The notes below the pieces were generated by a model. That model worked only from the letters and a program-made list of their open reading frames with translations, did no database searches and was not told where the DNA came from. Shown here piece by piece: positions 21,545-33,928 of a stretch of DNA of 64,000 nucleotides. Source of the stretch: Brienomyrus brachyistius (lineage: Eukaryota; Chordata; Actinopteri; Osteoglossiformes; Mormyridae); NCBI RefSeq assembly GCF_023856365.1, contig NC_064541.1, forward strand, positions 22,980,214 to 23,044,213, read 5' to 3'. Within the stretch, counting starts at the first letter, position 1. Every line of letters begins with the position of its first letter. The position numbers were made by a program, and so were the translations under genes.

Positions 21545-24500
21545 GCACACACGCACACACACACACACCTGAACACGGCAAGCTGGGCCAGCAGAGGAAG
21601 GGATGAAACACTTATAATAAAATACAGGTGGGGATTCAAAAGGGGGGTAATGCATGATGGAAATGAAAGGAGGGCTATAATCTGGCCATCTTGTGTGTCG
21701 TCAGCAGGGGCGCCGTAAAGGGGGGGGGAGTTAGCATGATTCCAAGTTCCCCTGAATAACAGGGGCCCTAAAATTTCGGAAAATAACTGGATTTATCTGT
21801 ATCGGGGGGCCCAATATGATATACTTTGATGGGCCCAAAAACTCTAGCAATGCTCCTGGTCATCAGCCCGGGTTCTGAAAATGCTGTGAATTTCGATTCA
21901 GGTTCAGTGTCAGTAAGTTCATGGCATCAGCGGCCCGGCGCCCATTTTATTTCCGGCTACTGACAATGGCTGAAGTAACAGTGGTGTGAATGGGAAGTGG
22001 GCTGCAGAGCACGATGCTGTTATCTGTGCATAGGAGCCATAGCGGCCAGCTGCCACACTGCACTGGCTGCTTCTCTCACACCGGCCTTGTGGCTGAGGGA
22101 GCTTCGTGCTCGAACCCTGCCAAACACTGCTCCAAGAACTCCCACTCTCCCCAGGCTGGCTCTCAGTGTCAGGGAGCTCCAGCGAGCAAGAGCATCGACC
22201 AGAGTCGTCGACCGAGAAAAGGGGCCCCGCAAAAAAGGGGGAGGGTGGGGAGGAGTTGTTTGTGTGCATCAGCCAGTTGGCTTGACGAGACGTTGATTGA
22301 GCCAACCTTGTCATTGCGCTGCTGCAAGCCCTCTGATATTTCCCTACAAGACGGCTACTTAGAGGCTCTGCCACTACCCCCAGTACCACCTGCCCCTCCC
22401 CCCTGCCCCCCACCCAGACACCCCACCCCCCGATTGCTCTCACACGTCCTCTCTCTCCCATGCTCTCCTGAGCTTGCCAGGGCTTTCAGTATAATTTACT
22501 ATGCTTTTAAATCATTAACTCAAGCTGATTGCAAAAAACCAGGGTGTACTGTACGCGTGACAGCTGACATTTTGGATAAAACAACAGCATGGCAACATCT
22601 GAGAAGGCGACTGTTTGTAGACGCCGTAAAATAAATAAAGCAGACGTAAATATATTCCTGCATGCTCCCAAAGCTGCAATACAAGTAAACAGAACCAGCA
22701 AATACATGAAATATAAATTAAAAGTCCATAAAAAGTGGAAAGCATAATGTTAAAAAGTGAGCCCTCCTCTCTCAGAGGAAACAGAAATGAAAACAAAGGA
22801 ATTCTCCACTTAGACAGTGCCACTGGGATTCTGGGCCCAACGCCCTGGGGCCTCAATTAATTTAGTCTGGGGATTTGCAACCTACACTTCTTAATTGAGC
22901 CCAGTGGAGGCGCCAGCGGCCCTGCTTGATAGGAAGCACTGCCTTTCATAATTAATATATTTTTCTTTATTATTATTAGTTTTTAATGAGTATAGTAATC
23001 TTGTAAATGTATGCATCTCATTACTACAGAATGTGCTTTCATCGCTATTGTTCCTCATAGCTGCTTGTATCTATAAACACAGAGAAAGAAACAGTTACTG
23101 CATCAGGTTGGAGCTGTTTTTTTTTTAAAATAAAAAAAGATGGGCTATGTGAGTGTCTCATTAGTCCTACTTAATGTGTGTGCTTTTTAAAGCTTAAAGG
23201 TTAATGTGGAACTGCCATTAATTCCACTGAAGCACATTTTAATTTGTTTTTTTTTTTTTTTGACCGTTCAGTTACATAAAGCAGTACTGGTGTGAACGTG
23301 TTCTGGAATGACTAAATATAATAAACTTTCTTTTTTTAATCCTTCTCCCCTCTGTGATCCCTCTCTTCTCCGCCTTCTGCTGCTACCCCTCACCTCTGTA
23401 TTACTGAGACTCAAATCTATGACACGAACCTCCTGGTGATTAAAACAAATTGCCTCCCAGCCCCCCCAGGAGCGGTAGGGAGCAAAAAGAAACAATTGCG
23501 GGCTCCCCAGTAATCAAGGGCCGTCTGCTGCTACACCAGGCCGTCACGCCACCATTTATTAATCAATGTCCAAGGGAAAGTTTTAATTAACTGAATTTTT
23601 CACTCCTTTCATCAGATTACCCCATACTTGAAATGCTTAAAATCACTGAGTAAGAGTTTCCGGAACAAAAAAAGGAAAACCGTTACCTGCCGCCCTCGAT
23701 ACAATACATCCTGCTTTGCGTTGAGGGAAAACAGAAAAGAAACTCATTTCCTTACCTCCACCCCTTTACCATTGATTAGCAAAAGAACATAATTAGAGTA
23801 AAATGTAAAGTCAGGGCTTTTTGTTGGATTCCACTGCTTCCTCAAGAAAAGAATCAGGCTGTGATTAAAGAATAAATGATTAATGAGAGAACTAATTAAT
23901 CAATTAATTATTAAGCGAGCACTGTGAATAAGAATGGACAAACAGGGAAGGAAGAAAGATAAGGGGAGAGAAACGGCCAGAATTTCAAATTATAAGCACA
24001 TACTGAAAAAGACTGAAAGTTGTTTGTTCAATCCTCGGTCTCACTGTTCAGGATAAACAGCGGCACTTCCATCAATTCCTGTGCAGTCATGTATGTTTCC
24101 AAAGTCAGGAGAGTCCGCAGTCAGCCAGGCTCTGTTCATAGTGATGAAAGCAATATCTACACTTGATATTTACAGCTCGGGAGGCACATGTTGCATGGGG
24201 TATAAACACTGATCTGCTCTGCGACGGACTTGCGGCCAGCATCTGCTGCACTGGAGAGAGCTTCCCAGCTACCTCACAGTGCCATTTAAACTGGGGCAGC
24301 CATCAATCATTTACGACGTGCCATCGAAACTGATGCGGCGTGACCGTGTTTGATGAGACACTGCGTCTGATGTGTGAAATATGGTCTGTGACTGACTTTG
24401 ATATAATATCACATTCCCAGTCAGGTTTGACCTTTTTTATAATATTAATCTCTGCAGTAAAATAGTATATATAGGTATGCACTTCATTTCGTTTCATGTG

Positions 24501-27500
24501 GTTTGGTTGGTTTTTGCTCTGGAATGTTACCTGACTGCACAGCAGAATGACAACATGCAGAATGTATTTTCCAGCTGGAGAGTTTTATTGGGCCCATTAA
24601 ATTGTGGCATTTCTCTTTGGGGTACTGCATATGAATAGTTTGATCTTGAATGAAGAAGCTTCAGCCATCTATATATTTCTTGGCAGTTTGCTTCTTCCAT
24701 TTGTAACAAGCCCTTAAATAATAGAAATAGAAAATGGAAATCTCCTGGGCAGAAAATAGCTGGCAGTTCAGCAGCAGTCGATGCTGCAACTCAGCATTAG
24801 CTGGGTATATCCTGAATGTGTTGTATAGCACATATTTCTGGCTCGGCTTCCTATATTCACAAAGTTGACTGGTGCTGTATTTTGTCTCAGTGATGGCATG
24901 GAATCAGGGATATCCTCATACTTCTGTAGCTCTGAATAGGCACATTGTCCTGCTGCTCTGCTAGCTTATTGAATCAGCGAACATATGGTGCCTGTAAGCC
25001 CTGAAAGGCTGCCACAGGCTGGTCCCATGACCCCCGGTCTTTCTCAGCCCCCTTGACTACTTAAACAGGGCTTGTGGTCTGATGAACTTAAACACTTCAT
25101 TTAGCAGCCTGAAGTATGGAAGGCCTTGACCCCATTCATTACTTCATTCCAGGGTATGCATCTGTGTCTCAGTGCATGAGTATGTGTCCGTATATGTTAC
25201 TGAGTTGGGAAGCATAGTAATAGGCACCTTCAATAATGTATACATCAAGAACGTAGAATGTCAACTGTGTAGTTAACATCTTACGAACCCATCTTGCCTG
25301 TTACTTTATATTTAAACACTACAGCAGAAATGTTCCATAGTGGAGACAGTGGCCTTGGTATCTGCATGAAAAATGTTTTATTAATTTTTTTTCCTAGGAT
25401 AACACATCATAAAATATTCATTGATCCGGACTGGAATTGATAAATAATATCTATATATCTATCACTGGCCTCAGACACTTTAAGGTTATTGATCATTGGA
25501 GCACAGAGATGATGCCTTAAATTACTTTTTAGCCGCTGCTACTTCCTTTAGTAGAAAATGTGTAGATTATTAAAAAAATCCCAGTCACCCTGTTTGACAT
25601 GCTGTTTGACTCGATGCTGTGCATTTTATTGCTTTTTCCCCCCACTAACGTAGTATGTTTGTTTTTTGTTTGCTTCTGTCCCAGTCCACCTCATTTCATT
25701 TGCCTTCCATCCCTCCATCCCGCAGACAGTCTTCATGTTAAACTCCTAAGTCTTTTTCTTGAGGGACGTTTCTTTTAAATCTTAATTAAAATAGACTCCC
25801 TACCCCAGCGTCTAATGGGCTCGCTGAGAGCAACTTAGAACAATCAGCTAATACAGATTAGATGTGGGAGAAGGGAAAAATTAAATCACGTAGAGGGGGA
25901 AATATGGAAAGCAGTCTCTCCCCCCAACACTATTCTTTGCTTGGTTTTGCCCAAAGCCCTGCCTTGACCTGTTGACATTAAGCCTCTCCCAAGATTAAGC
26001 TGGAAAATGGAGCTTCTGGTGTAGGTAAACACACAGCAAGAACAAGCCTTATTGGCTTTTAATTAACAGCAGGGGAAACATTTTAGGGGCGTGTCAAAAT
26101 ATGCTGTGGTATAACGGTAGGGTCACTAGAACTTCTTGTAAACAAGTACCCCGACCCGCACCCCCCACCAGCCTGGTCTCTCAATCCGTGTGCAAAGCTT
26201 TCATATATGTGCTCTGAGAAAGGTAAACAATTCTTTTCAAGGGGCTCCTTTGAGAGATATCTGTCATTCTACTTTTCCTGGTTAACTCTATTTTCTCCTT
26301 CTCTTTTACCATGATAAAGCTATGTCTATCCCCTAGATGCTGTTGTTTGAGATGTAAGGTTAAAAATTTATAGAAATACATGGGGAAGGAATGTCCAATA
26401 TTAGATGTGTGATTATGTCATTGAGAGGGAATCCTTTTTCATGTATGGCTGAAACTGGCACTGGGTTTACTAAAATAACAAAAAAAAAAAAAATCAACAG
26501 GTTGCCAATTTGGCAGTGGAGGACCGCTGTCTGAGTGCGAACTTTCTCACTCATCTTCACAGAGTAGCCTTGCAGTCAGACCTGCTCCAGATGGAGACCT
26601 TGCTCTATGTCACATCCAGTGCTTGGCGCTAATTACGGCGTGAGGTAATTACCATAATGCGCCAGAGAGGAACCTGCCATCAGACAAGCAGAGGCTGACA
26701 AAAGCCCAGCCAGAAAAGAATCATCATCACCTCGGTACGCTCACAAAGTGCTTCATTAAATGGTGTGAAAGGACACGCTTGTAAACCTACGCACACTGGG
26801 CTTTTGTTATCTCTGAGTACTTTGGGCTTTTGCTCATTAATGGGCCACCCAGCATCAGAGAGTGCCTGTTTGGTGACAAAACCAACAGTCTGCTGTTTTA
26901 TGTTTATATGTGTATTGTACTTCCAGCCAGCAGAACCAAAGACCCAATCCACATCCTTAAATCCTCCAACAGTTTTATATGGAGGCCATACCATATCGTT
27001 CATCATAAAGCCTGAACATGGACTTAGATTCAAAACCCAGTGAGTAACATGACCAAACCATCATTTCAAACTTATCCTCATCCTTCTCTGAAAAAGTTTT
27101 CAACCAAACCCAGAACATGAAATACTTGAAAACGTACCCTTTGATATTTGTGGAACAAAGAAGATGATGCTTTTTATAGAATTTCAAGACTATCCACCAT
27201 TCTTTTGCACAGTTCAGATTTCCAATCTGTAGACAACTCCTTTATAAGCCAGTCGATGTAAGTTAGCCAGTGGTCTGCAGTGGCTGAAAGGCTAATCCTC
27301 CACCATGAAATAATTCCCTCTGCCTCCTCTGGCTCTGTGAATGGGCCCTTGAGCCTGCCTGATCGCTCATACACTTTGGTCATCTTTGTAAGTGGTCAGA
27401 GATTGAGTGGCTCCATTAAGATCCCATTTATTTTTCCTCTGACAAAGCACAGTGAAACAGGCACGCACACACACAGACACACACATTCACAGAGGGTATT

Positions 27501-29389
27501 GCAAGCTGGACATTAGCCTTCAAGTCCCTATAACTGAATAGAAGGGGACATTGTATGGGTTTCAAGACAGGAATATAAGCCATCAAAAGGGGCCACTTAT
27601 CTGAGAGCAAGATCCAACGAGCAGGCCATTACACACAACACATGTAGAACTTTTCCTTTTACTCCACAAGGTGTAATTGTACATCCATTCCTGGGGTCTT
27701 ATCTTCGTATTTTATCTTTCTTAACTTTCTGTTCCTGTCTAGAGAATCTAAGAAACCATGAAATCCCATTTTGATCTACCTATACATCTGTTTCTCTTGT
27801 TTTGTATACTTTTGCTTGTCTATTTACCAAACTTTTCTGCCCCTGTGTAATTATCTCAGAAATAAATTACCGGTCTCCCCAGCTTTCAAACTTCATTCCA
27901 ACTCCTAAAATATAATGAGAACAATCATTACAAAGAAACCCTGTGATGGATGTAAGACGCCATCACTTCTCCATGTAAGCCACTTTCCAGCTAAACTGGG
28001 CACCCGACTTGCTGATAACAGCTCCAGACCAGATTCCACCCAGTCTTTTTGTTGACTGATCCTCTTGACTCCCCTGATTGACTGGAGGCCCATTTTCATG
28101 GGATGTCCTTTTGTTCAGTGCAGTGATACAGCAAGACAACTGCCTGGGATTCAAATCAAACGGTCAACATCCCGTGGAGAAATACTGCCAACTCTCACCA
28201 TCCACACACACACACACACACACAAGTTTGTAATTATGTCTTTGTGGGGACTCTCCATTCATTTCTATGGGAAGAACCCTAGCCCCGACAATTTTGATAT
28301 TTTTAGAATTTTGATTCCAGTTACAGATGTTTATGAAATTGAGTTATTGTCCTATTATGACGTGTTACTTTATTAGAATGCAATGAAAAGAATGAAAAGT
28401 AATGACACCATACTATCAAGATTATTCCTGTGTATGATCACAACCTTCTCTAAATACTCAATCAGTCCCAGCTTAAAGGACACTGCCGTTGGCCCTCTGA
28501 GTGAGACTAACCCCCCCCCCCCCCATCAATTTACTTGATTTCTGATGCTCATCTGCTACCTTTAAGGTTTTTTTTTGTCACAGAGGTGGTCATAAATGGA
28601 GATTTTCACCAGTAAGTGAAAGTCAGTCTGCCTCTTTCACTTCACTGTAATACAGTCATGCTACGTAGCTGCCTTTGTTTAAAAAAAAACAAAAACAAAG
28701 AAAAATATTTTCAGACCTTTGCTGCAGTTCTTGTTTAGGACTGTTTTGGATTTAGCAGGCCTGCCCAAAGCCCACCTCCCAAACACACACACACACACAC
28801 ACAGACACACACATGCACGCACACATACACAAGTTTGTAATTATTTCTTTGTGGGGACTCTCCATTCATGTCTATGGGGAAAACTCCATCCTCCAACTCT
28901 CAAATCCCAACATGACGGCCTTAACCCCTATCCAGCCCTAACCATGACCATAAGTAACCAAACAAAATATGATACTTTTGCCATTTTGACTTTTTTGCTT
29001 GCATTCACAGATCTTTGTAGGGACCTGAAAAATGGTTCCCACAACGTCCCCATACGGTCCCCATAAAGTAATATAACCCTAATCCACACGCACACACGAT
29101 TGCACAGTCCACATTCTCATATCTTTATGGGGACGCTCCATTCACTTCCATTGAGACATAATCCCAACTACAACAATCTTAACTCTTAATCAGACCTAAC
29201 CTTAATCATAAGTAAAATACAAGACAGCATGTTTAGTTTTTTGAATGAAGTCACAGGTTTCTGTCAAACTGAGTTTCTCCATGTGGGCATTCAAAAAAGT
29301 GGTCCCCACAACATCAAAATAACAGGTTTTTATCACAATGTGGGGACAGATGGCCCCTTCAATGTAACATATACATAGTCCACACACAC

Positions 29390-29421
<32 letters not shown>

Positions 29422-32400
29422 TTTTTTACCAGAACTCAGAATGACATAATGAGGTGGCAATCATGTTTGCATACTGAACTTGTCTGAAACTTGAAAGCTG
29501 AATAAATACTCACAGACTGACATGCACCTCTTGATGGCAAATTGGTCAATGTCTCTCAGAAAATCGTTCAGGGTGATTTTCAAAATTACCCTCTAAACTA
29601 CCACAGTAATAATAAGATGGCTGCCATTTTCTCCCATTCCTCACCCTCTGTCTACCTTCAAAAGGAAAACCAAGCTGCCAGTCATCATAATTTTCAACTG
29701 AACTCTGAGTATCGCCTGAGCCTCCAGCACAGCTCTGTATTATGGTTAGGGGTTGAGTCATAATCACAATATTTGTACTTGTCCTCCAGCCAGATTGAAC
29801 TGCCAGGAGGTGGTCCGTATTTAAAATAGACAAGGTTCTCAAGTCCAGGAGAGTGTGGGAATCCTCTCTGTTAGAGCTGCCTTTTCAGATGTTGCTATGC
29901 AAGCCCCAGTTCCTTTGAGTATACTCCCTTCCTGTGTAAACAGCGTCTAGTGTGATGTAGTATCAGTATATGTTCTAGCTAATCAGTTGGTAAAAGCGCA
30001 TCTTATTGAAGAGGTAAAACCTACATCTCAACTAATCAGCCCTAGAGACCTAACTCCCATGACTTTGTAGATGCAACGTATAGTTGAAGGCATCGCAAAG
30101 GTTTATTTTCACCTTTAAATACAGAAAAACGGACCGAAAATACATGCAGGAAATTGCTGCCATGTTTAAAATGTGCTATATGTACAACTGATAGAGATGA
30201 TCAGTCATATTTAGCAGTATAAATTTATCATGATCTCTTCATTAAGTTGAAGAGAAAATAATTGAAAATGTGTCACTGATAAAATTATTATTAATAATAA
30301 TGTTTGCAATTCCGATGGATTTTGTTTATTACACAACTGAGTAGATTTTCTGTGCTCTGTATATACTCATGTCAACGTGTTACCCCAATAGTTCTGCCTT
30401 TAATATAAGGTTAAGGAATGGGGCTAGTAAAGATACCAGACACAAAGAAATTGCCCACCATATGAGATAAATTTCAATTTGCTGGTGGTTTCACTGCCTT
30501 GGTAATAGATATGAAATTCTTGTCTTGGGGGAGAGGAATTGATTGGAAATTAGAAACAAAGGTATCATTCTATGAGCTATCCTACATCTCTACTACTCTA
30601 CTACATTTCTGCTGTATTACTTTTGTACTATTTATTTTTATTCTTTCTCATTGTTGTGCACATTTGACATCAGTGACAAAAAAGTAATGAGTATTTTTAA
30701 ATTTTTAAATATTAAGATTTTAGTTCAACATTGTTGTATGATTTATTCTTAATCTCTAGTAAAAAAAATGTGTTTGAAGGAAAGAACAGAACAATAGAAG
30801 CTCAATGGCCACTGTATGAAAATGAAGGTCAATAAAGCAGACAACTGTTTTCAGTTGGGGGGGGGGGGGCAATGTGTGTATAAGGAGGAGTCTATGGAAT
30901 GGTGGCCATCAATGGTTTCCCATCATCTGTCTCTGTTTACCCACATCTCCCCAGGAAGATGAGTTTCTCAGGTGTTAAGATAGAGACGGAGCAGAGAGGA
31001 TTTAAAGCAAAAACAAATAATGTAGAAGTGGCCAGGCCATACAAACGGGCTTCTACAATGGAGGCCCATTGTGTTCACCTGTGCCATAAAAACACATCCA
31101 ATGAGGTCTAACAGCTGATAACAAGACACATGACACAATGGCTTCTTCTTATCTGTTTACTTGAATAGCAAACCTGATTATAGAGAAATTGAACCCCCCA
31201 TTGTTTCCTATCCTTCCTTGTCTGCCTATAACCTGGACCGAGGGGGTGCAAAAAACCTGAAGAAAATCAGGGAGTGGGAGGGGGGCTGTTGAGAATAGGC
31301 CACAGACAAATAAAAAGCCTTGGGGGGGTCATTCTTTACGGTTTGAAGGAAATGAGATCCTATCCATTGGCCTGGCAGGTCTTACACCAGCACAGAAAGG
31401 CCATTCTGCTTCGAATTCCTCCATTTGCTGCTCACCGTCTAATCATTAATGTCTGTGGAGGAAGACAGAGCAAGTAATTCTTTCAAAAGTGGTTAACTGT
31501 CTGGACACGGATGAGCATGAGAACAAAAGAATTATTGACTGAGAATTGAGTCATGGAATACCAGGCTACTAAGAAAATAAGTTATACATCAAAAATTGAT
31601 CTACCGAATAAACAGGTATAAGAAGTACACCCTCCCCAGTAGTTGTAGCGCTTTTTTTCCCCAGAGAATTCCTGTGCATTATTTCGTTCATTGACTTAAA
31701 ATATGTGTATAATAGTATTTATGTCAGGTGCATCTGTGGAAATCAGGTGCTGTTCTGAAATCAAAGTAGGCTAATATTCCTCCATATCTAAGCCATGAGT
31801 GCCAGCCTACTAAATAATGTACATGACTTGGCCAGGTTATGCTGTGTCTGCTCGATTGTGTGCCTGTCACCAGCTCATCAGCTCTGGATTCGCAGTGATG
31901 TCGTCCAAAGCTGGCCCTAATCTTTCGGGTGGGGGGGGGGTGGGGGGAGCAGTGGTGGCAGCTGAGGTTCTGCGGCACACTTCACCCTAAATAGATCAAC
32001 CACACATCCCTGCTGCATGTCAGGTCAATCATGGCGTGGGTAGCTATCAGACTTCTGTCCCCAGCCCCAATCTGACTCTGGCAAATTCAAAGACCGTGTC
32101 TCATAAAATATGCACAGCTCCCTCAGCAAACCTCAAGAGCTGATTCGGTGCATAAAATATTTCCTGTGCTGATCACAGCATAGGCCCTGGACAAATCTTC
32201 GCTAATGGTTAAGGGAGGTAAAGCTATCAGTTTGGCAACTAAATACGTTGTGTGTGCATGGAGATGAGAAACAGAGCGTTGCTGTTACTTATGCCACCCA
32301 TTTAGCTGGACAGCCTTACTCTGGCACTAATGTCTTACTGCCTCATAGTTTTGGCCGAAGTGAAAAAGTAACCAAGATTCTGGTGCTTAGTCTGCAATGT

Positions 32401-33852
32401 CACAGCCTCCAGTGGCAACAGGACTTCTGAATGGAAAAAAAAAAAACCTGTGATGTCTGCACACTCACTTTGAACTTGGTCCTGTGAGACTTAGCTACTC
32501 AAATCTAACGGTTCCAGAAAGAGCTCATTGAAGATTACTCAGAATTTTGATGTGGGCGCAATGGAAATCCTTGGGGAACCTTGGGACATTCAGAGAAAGT
32601 CTACTGTGAATAGGAAGAGTGGGGCAGGCAAGGGAATGCAGGCGGGTCTGCTGCATGTGCAAGGCATGACCCCTGAAGAGGTCTGTCCCAGGCAAATTTC
32701 AGTTTTTCTTATTCACTTCGATCAGACAGACAGAAGTGTTAACAAAAATGGGCTAGAGAGCATGATCCATAGAAACAGCTCCAAACCAACATCAACAATG
32801 CCTACATGGACGATGTTAGACATAAACTCACTTTCACAACCCTTAGAAACAGAATATTTATGCATATACATGATTCATTAAACTCCCTAATACGTCACAG
32901 ACGAAAAGAGTAAGAAAGCCTAATAGGCTACTGAAAGTTTGCTTGCTGCTGTGTTCAAGAAACTAAGTTTCAATAGAGGAGCGTGTGGTTTCCCTGGAGA
33001 ACTGCGCGGCACTTTCTTCCCCCCCCCCCCCCCCACTAACTGTATTTCCAATTTAGTTTGCAGCATGCATTTCATTAGCATTTCTCTTTTTTCTCCTACA
33101 CGGAGTGTGGGTGTTGGTGCGTCGGGCTTGTATATTCTGATTTAGCATTTAAATTTAATTACAGCATTTCCGACGTGTCAATATCCCAGTCCCATTCATC
33201 AAAAGAGGAAAAAACCACAGCTTAACAGCCAATAAACATTTGTTTTTTAATCCATTTACTGAAGCGTCCACCGAACGCGCCTTGCTTCGCTCCTTAATTA
33301 GAAAAATAAACGTTTGTGTCTTGAAGACTGGGGGATGTAAATCATTTTGCTCAAATTCGTCATTAACCAATTCTGACTGATACAATAGCTTAAAACAAGA
33401 ATAAAAGAAAGAAAACGCTGCCATGCACAAAACATCCGCAACCTCAAATATGTCCCATTAAATACAAAGAAAGATAGGAATCTTTTGCTTAAATTGACCA
33501 GTAAAGAACTGATTATGTCGATACATAAGCTACATCATTCAGTTATTGAATATTAAATTATTAAATACGCCTTCATTGCGATTCAGTACGATTGACCGCA
33601 ATAAAACAAGACTTTCATCTATCAGTTGAGCTGATCATGCATAATTACCCATCGATAGTATAATTAATTTAAGCCTTTTATGTTATAAAGCTAGGTATCC
33701 ACAAGGTCATTTTTTTAACACAGCATCTAATTTGTATCTGATTTAAGCGCTCGTACCGCAGTGTGCATTGTTGGTACCTGGAAATGGCCAGACAGCTGCC
33801 AGTACCTGTACAAAACAAGCAAAGAAAGGAAGACAGACGGACGGACGTAGAC

Positions 33853-33928
<76 letters not shown>

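Noticed and set aside
21990..22634. 214-codon plus-strand frame as a gene
   Set aside because: Proline-rich and composition-driven, with an equally long frame on the other strand, no splice logic and no family resemblance. Kept only as a finding about the GC-rich patch.
28200..29420. CRISPR-like repeated array
   Set aside because: The units are long, bordered by CA microsatellites and eukaryotic in context; there are no short identical repeats with unique spacers.
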